Shown here: one piece after another, positions 1 to 8,175 of the stretch
How the letters are laid out: every line of letters begins with the position of its first letter
How positions within the stretch are numbered: the first letter of the stretch is position 1
DNA from: Nibribacter ruber
GTDB lineage: Bacteria; Bacteroidota; Bacteroidia; Cytophagales; Hymenobacteraceae
Length of the DNA stretch: 64,000 nt
Assembly (NCBI RefSeq): GCF_009913235.1
Contig: NZ_CP047897.1
Span: forward strand, 2,355,001-2,419,000
Reading direction: 5' to 3'
Notes under the pieces: generated by a model
Database searches by the model: none
Told to the model about the DNA's origin: nothing
What the model saw: only the letters and a program-made list of their open reading frames with translations
Made by a program: the position numbers and the translations under genes

Positions 1-62
1 AGATTTTTTTCCTCTCTTTTTCTCCGCCCTTTCGGTTGAGAACCCCTCGCTGGAAGGGAGTG

Positions 63-92
63 CAAAGATAGGGAAAGCTGCCTGCTTTCCAA
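63..92 (-). promoter_or_regulatory. Bacteroidota promoter facing out of the window
   Basis: Read on the minus strand, a TTG (-33 element, 90-92) is followed after 19 nt by TATCTTTG (63-70), which fits the Bacteroidota consensus TTG-N19-21-TAnnTTTG. Transcription would start near 58 and run leftward out of the window, so its gene is not visible. No coding region or other structure was seen in the rest of 1-175. Confidence 0.6.
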
Positions 93-175
93 GCGGCCCG
101 TGCGAAGAATACGGCGAAAAGCCGCCCCTTCCCGTCTAAGGACCTGGCACGCAGGCGGATTCCTTTCCGGGAACT

Positions 176-697
176 CTAAACCTGAGCTCTTTCCTTTGGC
201 TTCTTATATATTGGAACCGTTGAGCAAGGCTCGCCATACATGATACTACTTGCCACAGGCAGCAGCTTCTGCATGATTTCTACATAGGCATAGGTTGGCA
301 CTGGTATCTGGCCGCAGCCTTTAATCACCAGTTTAGCTTCTTTGTATTGCTCTATATCTATAGAGGCAATAGCATCCTGAAGCAAAGCCTGCTCTAATGC
401 GTCTAAATCTCCGAAGACAAATCTGTTCACAAAGGGCTGAAGTTTACTTGCCAGCAGCATATAGGCCCAAGTGGGCACAATGGCATCTGTAGAACAAATG
501 ATGGCTACATTCTTTCCGGCGTACTGAGACCAGTCATGCTCCTTCACAAAAGCCCTGAAATCCTTTTCGCGCAGCATTAAGCCATGGAACAGGTTTTCCT
601 TGATATCATATACTACTCTTTCCCCTGGATGTAAAAGCTCTTCCAGATTGATCGTAATCAACCCGCTGTTAGCTACTCTGTTTACAAACTCTTCCAT
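176..697 (-). CDS. DUF2480 family protein
   Basis: 173-residue soluble protein that I recognise as the Bacteroidota-specific DUF2480 family; its function is not known. There is no signal peptide or membrane segment. The central part carries a Cys-Ser-Thr-Asp stretch and a later KGCGQIPVPTYAY motif that is typical of the family. It starts 4 nt after the tsaB stop, so the two are almost certainly one transcript and probably translationally coupled. Nothing here links it functionally to t6A synthesis beyond this adjacency. Confidence 0.85.
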   Translation of the reverse strand: MEEFVNRVANSGLITINLEELLHPGERVVYDIKENLFHGLMLREKDFRAFVKEHDWSQYAGKNVAIICSTDAIVPTWAYMLLASKLQPFVNRFVFGDLDALEQALLQDAIASIDIEQYKEAKLVIKGCGQIPVPTYAYVEIMQKLLPVASSIMYGEPCSTVPIYKKPKERAQV

Positions 698-701
698 GTT
701 C

Positions 702-1391
702 TTATTTTCCTGATGGCTTTGTAATGTATACTTCCTTTAAATAGAAGGGCTCATAATAGGCCACATCTTCAAACTGCTGGGCTTGCCATTTATCAAAGGC
801 GAGTTTGCCTATGGCTTGCGCTGAAGGTTTAACACTTTCCAGGAAGAATGCGTTCTCATGCGGCGCCAACAATTCCTTGGCCTTTGAAGCCCCGCTCCCT
901 AAAAAGATAACAGCCTGCTTGTCTAAATACTGTTGCAAACTGGTAGATTCTATAATAAGAGGCTTCACTGGCAAAACAACTTCCAATTCATGCGTAACTA
1001 TGCAGGTATAGACTTCAGATCTACGGGCATCTACCATGGGGCAGTATAGATACTTTCCGTTATTCGGTGTGTTTTCTATTACCTGCTGCGCCATAGCCAT
1101 AAGAGTGTCTACCGCTATCAATGGAATGTCAAGAGAATAGCAAAGGCCTTTCGCGGTTCCAGATCCAATGCGCAGCCCGGTATAGGAGCCCGGTCCGCCA
1201 GAAACAGCCACCGCACTTAGCTCTTTTAAAGACACCCCTGCATACTCCAGCACTTGGTTGACCATGATTGTGATGTGAGAGGAGTGAGATTTCTCCAATC
1301 TAAGTTCTGCATAGGTTAACAGCTGCTGGTCCTGGTGGAGTGCCACTGAGCAGACAATTGAGGAAGTTTCCAGGGAAAGGAGATAGGCCAT
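702..1391 (-). CDS. tsaB: tRNA threonylcarbamoyladenosine biosynthesis protein TsaB
   Basis: 229 residues, normal for TsaB, the non-catalytic ASKHA-fold partner that activates TsaD in making t6A37 on ANN-decoding tRNAs. The N-terminus reads MAYLLSLETSS, and the family motif SGGPGSYTGLRIG lies near residues 64-76. As expected for TsaB it lacks the TsaD metal-binding histidines. The ATG at 1391 fits. A TAGCTTTG -7 box lies about 35 nt upstream (1426-1433). DUF2480 follows at 4 nt. The palindrome at 1442-1483 separates it from the S41 protease gene. Confidence 0.93.
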   Translation of the reverse strand: MAYLLSLETSSIVCSVALHQDQQLLTYAELRLEKSHSSHITIMVNQVLEYAGVSLKELSAVAVSGGPGSYTGLRIGSGTAKGLCYSLDIPLIAVDTLMAMAQQVIENTPNNGKYLYCPMVDARRSEVYTCIVTHELEVVLPVKPLIIESTSLQQYLDKQAVIFLGSGASKAKELLAPHENAFFLESVKPSAQAIGKLAFDKWQAQQFEDVAYYEPFYLKEVYITKPSGK

Positions 1392-1425
1392 TCTTTAGTA
1401 TAAGCAGTGCGTCACTTTAATAGTG

Positions 1426-1433
1426 CAAAGCTA
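1426..1433 (-). promoter_or_regulatory. Probable -7 box for tsaB-DUF2480
   Basis: On the minus strand this reads TAGCTTTG, matching TAnnTTTG. No TTG is found 19-21 nt upstream, because the perfect palindrome at 1442-1483 occupies that place. The call rests on one element only. Confidence 0.4.
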
Positions 1434-1441
1434 CAGGTTTT

Positions 1442-1483
1442 GAAACTAAGAAGGGCGATGCATGCATCGCCCTTCTTAGTTTC
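1442..1483. terminator. Perfect 42-bp palindrome downstream of the S41 protease gene
   Basis: The left arm GAAACTAAGAAGGGCGATGCA is mirrored exactly by the right arm, with no unpaired loop at the DNA level. It lies 31 nt after the protease stop and just before the tsaB promoter box. It most likely ends the rpmH-rnpA-protease transcript, although the T-run after the stem is weak. Confidence 0.6.
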
Positions 1484-1514
1484 CTTTGGTACACTATATA
1501 TAATAGAGTGTTGT

Positions 1515-3179
1515 TTACTTTTTAGCCGAAGCCATTAGCAGGCTTTGGTACTTGGTGGTATTGTTTAAAATATCCAGCGCCGCCAGAATATCCTGATCGT
1601 CGTCAAAGGTAGATTCCACTAAGCCTTTCTGCAGATAATACCTGGACACTATCTCCTGCTCCAGCATCTCCATGATCTCCGGCTTAAACCGATTCAGGTC
1701 ATTGCTCTTGTTGGTGGCCACTTTCTTTCTTATCTGTTCAATGTCTGTGCGCACCTCTTCATAATGCTTGTCTTCCTTAGACTTCTTAATCATATTGTCT
1801 AAGGCTTTCTCCACGTCTGTAGAATAAGAAATGTCCTTGCCACTTAAATAAGAAACAAACTTCTGGTACTCGGCGTCAGAGAGTCTAAAGTCCTTGGCTG
1901 CCGCAATGGTGGGGTTGGCCGCTCTAAACCTGGACGCGTAATCAAACAGGTAGTTTTTGGTAATGAGCACCCGTATAATGTCTGGCAGCGGTCTGTCCTT
2001 TACTTCAATGTCTGGGCTAATGCCCCCGCCATCATACACCACCCTTCCGTTGGCAGTTTTAAACGCCACGCGCAATGAGTCTGGCACCTTGTTCAGAGAA
2101 CCGTCACTGTTGCGGTGTGCATAATCAATGGCCTGAATGCAGCGTCCGCTAGGAATGTAGTATTTGGCCGTGGTTACTTTTAATTGTGAGTTATAAGACA
2201 AAGGACGAGTCATCTGGACCAGGCCTTTGCCGTAGGTACGCTCCCCTACCAGCACGGCACGGTCATAGTCCTGCAAAGCACCGGCCACAATCTCTGCCGC
2301 CGAGGCACTGTTTGAACTGGCCAGCACTACCAAGGGCATCTGCACATCTAAAGGCTCATCCAAGGCCTTGTACATTTTATTATACTCCGTCACCTTGCCT
2401 TTGGTACTTACAATGTCCTTGCCGCGGGGTAAGAAAAGGTTGGAGATGTTCACCGCCTCATTCAGTAAACCACCCGGATTGTCTCGCAAATCCAAGATGA
2501 TCTTCTTGGCGCCTTGCTCCTTGAGTTTGGTAACCGCCCGGCGCACTTCAAGCCCGGCGTCTACGGTAAAGCCAGAAAGTTGCAGATACCCTACCTCTGG
2601 GTTCACCATGCCATAATATGGCACATTGCTGATTTGAATGTTGGCACGGGTCACGTCTACCAGCATGGGCTTGTCCTGCCCAAAACGCTTGATTTCCAAT
2701 TTCACCAAGGTACCAGCCTGACCTTTGAGCAGCTTGCTTACCTCACTGTCATTCTTCTTGGCCAGGTCAACCCCGTCAATTTTTAAAATCTCATCGCCAA
2801 TGATCAGACCAGCTTTCTGGGCCGGGGAGCCCTCATGCGGAAGCGAGATGATGGTACGGCCGTCCCGTTTGCCCACCAAGGCACCAATGCCGCCATACTG
2901 ACCGGTAGTCATGGTCCTGAAATCTTCTATATCATCTTCGGGAATGTAGTTGGTATAGGGGTCTAAGGATTTGAGCATGGCATCAATGCCGGTTCTCACC
3001 AGTTTGGTGGGAGCCACGTCATCTACATAATACGTGTTCACCTCTTTGAAGAGCGTCACGAAGATGTCCAGGTTCTTAGCTATGTCAAAATACCGCTCAG
3101 AGGTATCTGAGTTGGTAAAAGAGAAAAGGCCCCATGCCGCACCGGCCACCAGAAGGCCCGCGAAAGATTTCTTCAGCAT
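1515..3179 (-). CDS. S41 family C-terminal processing protease (CtpA/Prc-like)
   Basis: 554 residues from the ATG at 3179; a TTG three codons upstream is less likely because MLKKSFAGLLVAGAAWG forms a clean signal peptide or anchor. A PDZ domain occupies about residues 90-180, followed by the S41 core. The catalytic pair is Ser293 (in NSASAAE) and Lys318 (in ERTYGKG), 25 residues apart as in plant CtpA. It acts in the periplasm and probably trims C-termini of envelope proteins. It follows rnpA by 32 nt in the rpmH-rnpA block, so it is likely co-transcribed. About 170 residues extend beyond the core as a helical charged tail. Confidence 0.92.
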   Translation of the reverse strand: MLKKSFAGLLVAGAAWGLFSFTNSDTSERYFDIAKNLDIFVTLFKEVNTYYVDDVAPTKLVRTGIDAMLKSLDPYTNYIPEDDIEDFRTMTTGQYGGIGALVGKRDGRTIISLPHEGSPAQKAGLIIGDEILKIDGVDLAKKNDSEVSKLLKGQAGTLVKLEIKRFGQDKPMLVDVTRANIQISNVPYYGMVNPEVGYLQLSGFTVDAGLEVRRAVTKLKEQGAKKIILDLRDNPGGLLNEAVNISNLFLPRGKDIVSTKGKVTEYNKMYKALDEPLDVQMPLVVLASSNSASAAEIVAGALQDYDRAVLVGERTYGKGLVQMTRPLSYNSQLKVTTAKYYIPSGRCIQAIDYAHRNSDGSLNKVPDSLRVAFKTANGRVVYDGGGISPDIEVKDRPLPDIIRVLITKNYLFDYASRFRAANPTIAAAKDFRLSDAEYQKFVSYLSGKDISYSTDVEKALDNMIKKSKEDKHYEEVRTDIEQIRKKVATNKSNDLNRFKPEIMEMLEQEIVSRYYLQKGLVESTFDDDQDILAALDILNNTTKYQSLLMASAKK

Positions 3180-3211
3180 ACTACACAATTGGAATAGGGA
3201 AAAATGAGAAG

Positions 3212-3625
3212 CTATTCTAAAATCAAACGCTCCAGCCCTGAATTTAGTTTTTTACTGATAGTATTGAAAGAAGATTTTTCCTTACCGGTATATAGAAAGG
3301 CAATAAGCAGCGTGGTATCTGGGGAAAGGGATGCCGCGAGGGCGTGTTTTTGGAGACGATAGGCTTCTCGAATCTGGCGCTTGAGCCGGTTGCGGTCTAC
3401 CGCTTTCTTGAAATGGCGCTTGGACACAGAGACCAAAACCTGTACCGGCGCGCCCGGGCTAGGCTGCGGCAAACGGAGCACCACAAACCGGATGGGATAT
3501 GAATTGAAAGAAGAACCTTCACGGAAAAGCTGGTCAATCAGCTTTTTGCTCCGTAAACGTTCTTCTCTCTGAAATCTATAAGAAATCGGTTGCTCTTCTG
3601 CAGAATGTTCAGTGAAGGTACCCAT
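3212..3625 (-). CDS. rnpA: Ribonuclease P protein component
   Basis: 137 residues; cofactor protein that helps RNase P RNA mature tRNA 5' ends. The ATG at 3625 is preferred over a TTG two codons upstream. The RNR signature appears as KKAVDRNRLKRQIREAYR near residues 72-89, and the N-terminal hydrophobic/basic face begins at about residue 15. It lies 35 nt downstream of rpmH, the usual bacterial order, and probably shares the rpmH promoter. dnaA and yidD are not next to it here. Confidence 0.95.
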   Translation of the reverse strand: MGTFTEHSAEEQPISYRFQREERLRSKKLIDQLFREGSSFNSYPIRFVVLRLPQPSPGAPVQVLVSVSKRHFKKAVDRNRLKRQIREAYRLQKHALAASLSPDTTLLIAFLYTGKEKSSFNTISKKLNSGLERLILE

Positions 3626-3660
3626 TCGCAAGGTGCCTTGCAGCGAGCTACTCAGAAAAA

Positions 3661-3819
3661 TTAGGCTTTGTGTCTTCTTTCGTCAGAAACGGTCAGTTTG
3701 TGACGGCCTTTAGCTCTTCTGCTAGCTAATACTCTTCTACCATTGGCAGTTTCCATTCTTGAGCGGAAACCATGCTTATTTCTTCTTTTGCGTTGCGAAG
3801 GTTGGAATGTTCTTTTCAT
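3661..3819 (-). CDS. rpmH: 50S ribosomal protein bL34
   Basis: 52 residues starting [19 protein letters not shown], with the invariant L34 core and a short family-typical extension ([15 protein letters not shown]) at the C-terminus. It is the first gene of the leftward rpmH-rnpA-S41 protease block and has a full two-element promoter at 3848-3878. Confidence 0.98.
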   Translation of the reverse strand: MKRTFQPSQRKRRNKHGFRSRMETANGRRVLASRRAKGRHKLTVSDERRHKA

Positions 3820-3847
3820 CTTACACTAAACATTATATTAAGGGTTG

Positions 3848-3878
3848 CAAAATTAGGAAATCAATTCTGATAAATCAA
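3848..3878 (-). promoter_or_regulatory. Promoter of rpmH
   Basis: On the minus strand TTG (3876-3878), 20 nt, then TAATTTTG (3848-3855), an excellent match to the Bacteroidota sigma-A promoter. It lies 29 nt upstream of the rpmH ATG. Confidence 0.8.
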
Positions 3879-3963
3879 CCCTGTTTCCATATTTTAATTT
3901 GATTATTTGCACGTTACCTGTCTCGGCTAAAAGCTGCACTCTATATCAGGCTGTTCCTCAAAG

Positions 3964-4001
3964 CGTTTTTAGGCTATTTTCTGGAAAACAGACCAAAAAC
4001 G
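3964..4001. repeat. R38 palindromic repeat, copy 1
   Basis: 38 nt, centre CTGG. It lies between rpmH (-) and the Pycsar-like gene (-), 47 nt from copy 2; left arm GGCTAT against right arm ACAGACC, so slightly imperfect. Confidence 0.9.
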
Positions 4002-4047
4002 CCACCATCTCTGCAAAGTAACAGGACTCACCTGGCAATACCAACTT

Positions 4048-4085
4048 TGTTTTTAGCTTAACTCCCAGAAAACTGCCCAAAAACG
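4048..4085. repeat. R38 palindromic repeat, copy 2
   Basis: 38 nt, degenerate left arm (AGCTTAACTC), right arm better preserved (AGAAAACTGCCCAAAAACG). With copy 1 it forms a doublet. Nothing else was recognised in 4086-4175. Confidence 0.7.
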
Positions 4086-4175
4086 GTGTCTCTGGCTCAA
4101 TGCCCGAAAGCAAAAGCTTAAAATTGAACGCAGATGGGAGATGTGCCTTAATAGTCTGGAGACCTCTGCCAGGGG

Positions 4176-4826
4176 CTACCTGGTCCAGAAAACAACTATG
4201 AAAAACGCCAGCACGGTTAACACAAAGCCCACCATTAACACATTGTAGCTCAGCCGAAGGTAATGGTACTTGCGCGCCACCGCCAATCCCAGCCCGTGCA
4301 GATCCCGCATGAGGGCGTGCCGCGAGCGGACTCCATTCTCTAGCAATTTGTCCATAGCCAGCTCATACTCCTGGATGGACATCTTGTGGAAGTTCTCAAA
4401 ATGCAGCAGGTTTACTTCTTTGCTAGCCACCTCGTCCAGGGTGTAGTAGCCTCTGGTATGCTCTGGGCGGGTAGAGATGATAGCCAGCACCATGGTAAAG
4501 GTACAGGTCACAATCAAGATGAGGGCGGGAATCAGGTAACTGGTGATGTCTTCAAACTTGCGCAGGAAGACCGTGAACATGACAGAGATGGCCAGCGTGC
4601 AGATACCAATCAAGATGTTGGCCCGGCGGTCTCCAATGGCAATATACGAGACGTGGTTTCTGGCGGCGGTCCGGTACATGTTGGTAAGGCCGCTGGTGCG
4701 CTCCTTGGCCATGAGCGCCTCGCGCTTCTCTTGCTGCTTTTTCTGTTCCTTCAGCTCCTTCTCTTTTTCTTTGGCCAGCTTTTTCAGCCGCTTGCGCGAA
4801 ACATCCTGCTCTTCTGCTGCTCCCAT
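4176..4826 (-). CDS. Pycsar effector-like (PycTM/DUF5706) membrane protein, no adjacent cyclase
   Basis: 216 residues from the ATG at 4826. Residues ~10-45 are a very basic, Lys/Glu-rich coiled coil. They are followed by the family signature NMYRTAARNHVSYIAIGDRR and two closely spaced membrane helices (ANILIGICTLAISVMFTVFL; YLIPALILIVTCTFTMVLAI). After a soluble linker (~110-180) comes a last helix (VLMVGFVLTVLAFFIVVFW). This matches the PycTM domain, which in cCMP/cUMP-signalling phage defence disrupts the membrane. Many Bacteroidota homologues carry an HD phosphohydrolase domain before this region; here it is absent. No uridylate or cytidylate cyclase is in the window, so a defence role is unproven. 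Confidence 0.72.
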   Translation of the reverse strand: MGAAEEQDVSRKRLKKLAKEKEKELKEQKKQQEKREALMAKERTSGLTNMYRTAARNHVSYIAIGDRRANILIGICTLAISVMFTVFLRKFEDITSYLIPALILIVTCTFTMVLAIISTRPEHTRGYYTLDEVASKEVNLLHFENFHKMSIQEYELAMDKLLENGVRSRHALMRDLHGLGLAVARKYHYLRLSYNVLMVGFVLTVLAFFIVVFWTR

Positions 4827-5020
4827 ACCCACTGCTGCACATCAGGCAAGCCTGGCTTGGCCCCCTGTTCCTATCATATTAACGACGCTGGAACCTCTAA
4901 GTTTAGCCAGGCAAACCAGCCTCCCCCTCTTGCACGAGGCTCAAAAGTTGGCAGAGCGCCCAAATTCTTGCAACTTCAAGCTACCATTGCCTTTCTGGCG
5001 ACACCTACGTTTACTTTGTT

Positions 5021-6742
5021 ATGCTACAGTACCACATATCCACACAGAACCCGCTTTCTTCTTACCTGCAGGTGACCACCTACATCACTGACCTTACCCA
5101 GGAAACCACCTATCTACAGCTGCCCGCCTGGCGGCCGGGCCGCTACGAGCTTCAGAACTTTGCGCAGAAACTGCAGGCCCTGGAGGTTTTGGATGAAAAA
5201 GGGCAGGCGATGCCGTTTAAAAAAGTAAGCAAGGACCGCTGGCAGGTAGAAACCAAGGGAGGCAGCACCCTGCAGGTGAAGTATAATTTCTACGCCCGCC
5301 AGATGGACGCCGGCGGCTCTTGGGTAGAGGAGCAGATGCTGTATGTGAACCCCGTCAACTGCCTGCTCACCGCCCAGGGCCAGGAGCACCTCCCCTGTTC
5401 CTTGGTCCTGGATGTACCCGCACACTGGCAGATTGCCTGCGGCTTGCCAATCTCAGAACCCCAAACCTTGCAGGCCCGCGACTTTGACCATCTGGTAGAC
5501 TCACCGTTTATTGCCAGCCCACACCTGCAGCGCCAGACGTATCAAGAGCAGGGCATTCCGTTCCACGTCTGGTTCTATGGAGACTGCCAACCCGACTGGG
5601 AGCAGATACTACCGCAGTTCCAGGCGTTCACAAAGGAGCAGTTGGCGCTGTTTGAGACCTTCCCCGTGCCGGATTACCATTTCATCAACATCATTCTGCC
5701 GTACCAGCACTACCATGGCGTAGAGCACTTGAACTCCACAGTCATTACGCTAGGCCCTTCTGAAGCCTTAATGAGCCCTGCCCTCTACAAAGAACTCTTG
5801 GGAGTGAGCTGCCATGAACTCTTCCACACGTGGAACATCAAGCAGATCCGGCCCAAAGAAATGCTGCCCTATGATTTCACCAAGGAGAATTACTTTAGAA
5901 CCGGCTACGTAGCCGAAGGCGTCACCACCTATTACGGTGATTATCTACTGGCCAGAAGCGGCGTCTTTGCCGCAGACCAGTATTTTGAGGAGCTGAACAC
6001 CGTCATAAAGCGCCACACCTTAGACCAAGGCGAAAAGAACCTGTCCGTGGCAGATTCTTCTTTTGACACCTGGCTGGACGGCTACAAACCAGGTGCCCCA
6101 GACCGGAAGGTGAGCATTTACCACAAAGGCTGTATTTCGGCACTGGTCTTGGACATAGAAATCAGGAAAGCGACCAATAACGCCCAGTCCTTAGACGATG
6201 TCATGCGCCGAATGTGGCAGGACTTTGGGCAGACCGGCATTGGCTACACCGAAGAAGATTATCAGAAGTTGGCTGAGCAAGTGGCCGGCGCCTCTCTACA
6301 AACCTACTTCCAGGAAATGGTGTTTGGAACCGTGCCTTTTGAGAAATGGCTGGCGCCGTTGCTGGCATACGTGGGCTGCCAATTGCAGGTCCTGCCCTCG
6401 CTCCTGGCACATGAAAGCCGATTTGGGTTTAGAATTGTTCCGGGTAGTCAAGGCGTGGTGAGCTACGTGGCCCCGTCTTCGCCGGCCGCGGGTGTATTGT
6501 CTGTAGAAGATGAGCTCATTGCCCTGAACGGTAGAAAATTAGAGAACCAGAACCTGCAGTCATTGCTAACCCTCCAGGACAAGACCGCAGAGTTCACGCT
6601 GTTTCGGCAGAGAAGATTGATGACTGTGACTCTACAGCCAGACGGCCGGGTGTATCTTCCGCAGTACAAAGTCACCAAAGATCCGGCCGCTACGCCAGAG
6701 CAAAAAGAAAACTTTACCGCCTGGCTCAGGCAAGAGTTTTAA
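5021..6742 (+). CDS. M61 family metallopeptidase with PDZ domain
   Basis: 573 residues, typical for M61 glycyl aminopeptidase-like proteins. A beta-rich N-terminal domain spans 1-170. The thermolysin-like catalytic domain carries HELFH at 265-269 (zinc ligands and the catalytic Glu) and a third ligand Glu in YVAEGVTTYYG near 299. A PDZ domain lies at about 470-545. No signal peptide is visible, so it is probably cytoplasmic. Start ATG 5021; a TTACTTTG sequence ends just 2 nt before it and may be a degraded -7 box. It stands alone between R38 copies 2 and 3. Confidence 0.9.
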   Translation: MLQYHISTQNPLSSYLQVTTYITDLTQETTYLQLPAWRPGRYELQNFAQKLQALEVLDEKGQAMPFKKVSKDRWQVETKGGSTLQVKYNFYARQMDAGGSWVEEQMLYVNPVNCLLTAQGQEHLPCSLVLDVPAHWQIACGLPISEPQTLQARDFDHLVDSPFIASPHLQRQTYQEQGIPFHVWFYGDCQPDWEQILPQFQAFTKEQLALFETFPVPDYHFINIILPYQHYHGVEHLNSTVITLGPSEALMSPALYKELLGVSCHELFHTWNIKQIRPKEMLPYDFTKENYFRTGYVAEGVTTYYGDYLLARSGVFAADQYFEELNTVIKRHTLDQGEKNLSVADSSFDTWLDGYKPGAPDRKVSIYHKGCISALVLDIEIRKATNNAQSLDDVMRRMWQDFGQTGIGYTEEDYQKLAEQVAGASLQTYFQEMVFGTVPFEKWLAPLLAYVGCQLQVLPSLLAHESRFGFRIVPGSQGVVSYVAPSSPAAGVLSVEDELIALNGRKLENQNLQSLLTLQDKTAEFTLFRQRRLMTVTLQPDGRVYLPQYKVTKDPAATPEQKENFTAWLRQEF

Positions 6743-6774
6743 ATATATCTCTGAGCCGGTTAGCCTCATTTCTC

Positions 6775-6812
6775 CGTTTTTGGGCTATTTTCCAAGAAAT
6801 AGCCCAAAAACG
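6775..6812. repeat. R38 palindromic repeat, copy 3
   Basis: 38 nt, arms GGGCTATTTT/AAATAGCCC, a paired change from the consensus GGCCTG/CAGGCC. The palindrome is extended by copy-specific TCTC/GAGA on each side (6771-6816). It lies between two rightward genes. Confidence 0.92.
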
Positions 6813-6844
6813 GAGACAATACTTCCTTCAATTCCAAGCAAGCC

Positions 6845-7744
6845 ATGCGCCTTCTCTCCTTCCTTGTTTTTCTTACCATCACATTTTCTGGTTGCACTTT
6901 GAGTAAACCCCAACCAACCATGAGTTCCCTGAAAGATCGTATCTCAGCAGAGTTAAGCCAACAGAAAGGCACCTTTGCCGTGGCGTTCAAAGATGTGCAG
7001 ACTGGTGAAGAAGTGCTGTTGCAGGAACACGAGAATTTTCATGCGGCCAGTACCATGAAAACGCCCGTGCTGGTGGAGGCTTACAAGCAGATAGAGGCCG
7101 GAAAGTTTACCATTGACTCTCCTATTGAGGTAAAGAACAACTTTAAAAGCATAGCAGACAGCAGTACGTTCAGCATTACGCCCACAGACGACGGCGACAC
7201 AGAACTGTACCAGCATTTGGGCAAAACACTCCCCATGTCAGACTTGCTGTACCGCATGATAATCAAAAGCAGCAATCTGGCCACCAACATTATCATAGAA
7301 CTGGTGGGCGCAGAGAACGTGACGGCCACCATGCGGAACCTGGGCGCCCAGGAAATACAGGTGCGCAGAGGCGTGGAGGACGGCAAAGCCTACGCGCTGG
7401 GCCTCAACAATACCACTACGGCTTATGACCTTATGTTATTGTACACTCATCTGGTCCAAGGAAAGGCCGTGAGTCCGGCGGCCTCCCAGGCCATGATCAA
7501 GATTTTACTGGACCAGCAATACAAAGACATCATTCCGGCCAAGCTGCCCAAAGACGTACAAGTGGCTCACAAAACCGGCTGGATCACCGGGGTGCGCCAT
7601 GATTCTGGGATTGTATTTCTGCCCGATGGTCGCAAATATGTACTGGTGCTGCTGTCCAAGCAACTGGAAGACGAGCCCGCCGCCATCTCTGCCATGGCCC
7701 AGGTCTCTTTGCTCGTTTACCAACACATGCTGGCCAACCACTAA
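6845..7744 (+). CDS. Class A beta-lactamase-fold serine hydrolase, lipoprotein
   Basis: 299 residues. The signal peptide has lipobox TFSGC (Cys17), so it is a probable lipoprotein. The class A/penicillin-binding motifs are in order: Ser69-x-x-Lys72 in STMK, SSN at 142-144 (replacing SDN), an omega-loop region with Glu178 in GVED followed by GLNNT, and KTG at 243-245. This fold hydrolyses beta-lactams or acts as a cell-wall peptidase. The changed SDN and the unusual omega loop argue against assuming drug resistance. Monocistronic, ending at the bidirectional terminator 7766-7794. Confidence 0.83.
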   Translation: MRLLSFLVFLTITFSGCTLSKPQPTMSSLKDRISAELSQQKGTFAVAFKDVQTGEEVLLQEHENFHAASTMKTPVLVEAYKQIEAGKFTIDSPIEVKNNFKSIADSSTFSITPTDDGDTELYQHLGKTLPMSDLLYRMIIKSSNLATNIIIELVGAENVTATMRNLGAQEIQVRRGVEDGKAYALGLNNTTTAYDLMLLYTHLVQGKAVSPAASQAMIKILLDQQYKDIIPAKLPKDVQVAHKTGWITGVRHDSGIVFLPDGRKYVLVLLSKQLEDEPAAISAMAQVSLLVYQHMLANH

Positions 7745-7765
7745 TCTAAGTAATAGTCCAAAAGC

Positions 7766-7794
7766 AAAAAGGCCACCCATCTGGGTGGCCTTTT
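7766..7794. terminator. Bidirectional terminator
   Basis: AAAAAGGCCACCC, loop ATCT, GGGTGGCCTTTT: a clean hairpin with A-run and T-run on opposite sides. It separates the convergent serine hydrolase (+) and the small disordered protein gene (-). Confidence 0.9.
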
Positions 7795-7816
7795 ATATAT
7801 AATGCAAACCGAAGGC

Positions 7817-8113
7817 TTATTTGCCTCTGTCTTGCTGGTTGTCGCTTGGGTTGCTTCTTGGGCGGTTCCCATTGTTGCCGTAGCCGGCCGGAATATCCTC
7901 ACGACTTGGGTTGCCCCCTTTGGCCAGGTTTCGGTTAGGGTTCTGCACCTTGGTGTCATCTTCCTGCAAACCTTTGTCTACCGGATCATTCTGCGTTTTG
8001 CCGGTGGGATCAAACTTTTTGCTGTCATGCTGGTTCGTTTGATCTGGCTTACCCTTGGCAATGGCGTCATGTTCGCCGTGCATATTGCTATTGTTTTTTT
8101 TATCGCTGCTCAT
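7817..8113 (-). CDS. Small hydrophilic, probably disordered protein
   Basis: 98 residues (start MSSDKKNNSN), extremely rich in Asn, Asp, Lys, Gln, Gly and Pro, without hydrophobic core, signal or Cys. It is probably intrinsically disordered; I do not recognise the family. The ATG at 8113 is chosen over an in-frame start 20 codons upstream because AAAGGAGG lies 5 nt before it, an unusually strong Shine-Dalgarno sequence for this phylum. The opposite strand carries a long hydrophobic reading frame, which is the expected shadow of such a protein. Disordered stress-type proteins are one possibility. Confidence 0.72.
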   Translation of the reverse strand: MSSDKKNNSNMHGEHDAIAKGKPDQTNQHDSKKFDPTGKTQNDPVDKGLQEDDTKVQNPNRNLAKGGNPSREDIPAGYGNNGNRPRSNPSDNQQDRGK

Positions 8114-8175
8114 ATAATCCTCCTTTTTTTGAGTGTCTCTTCCTATACGCAAGCGCTCAGGAAAAGTATGCACCT

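Noticed and set aside
5011-5018. TTACTTTG as the promoter box of the M61 gene
   Set aside because: Second base differs from TAnnTTTG and it would end 2 nt before the ATG, closer than the two leaderless candidates.
6845-7744. Calling this gene an antibiotic-resistance beta-lactamase
   Set aside because: SDN is SSN and the omega-loop is atypical; the class A fold is clear but beta-lactam hydrolysis is not supported.
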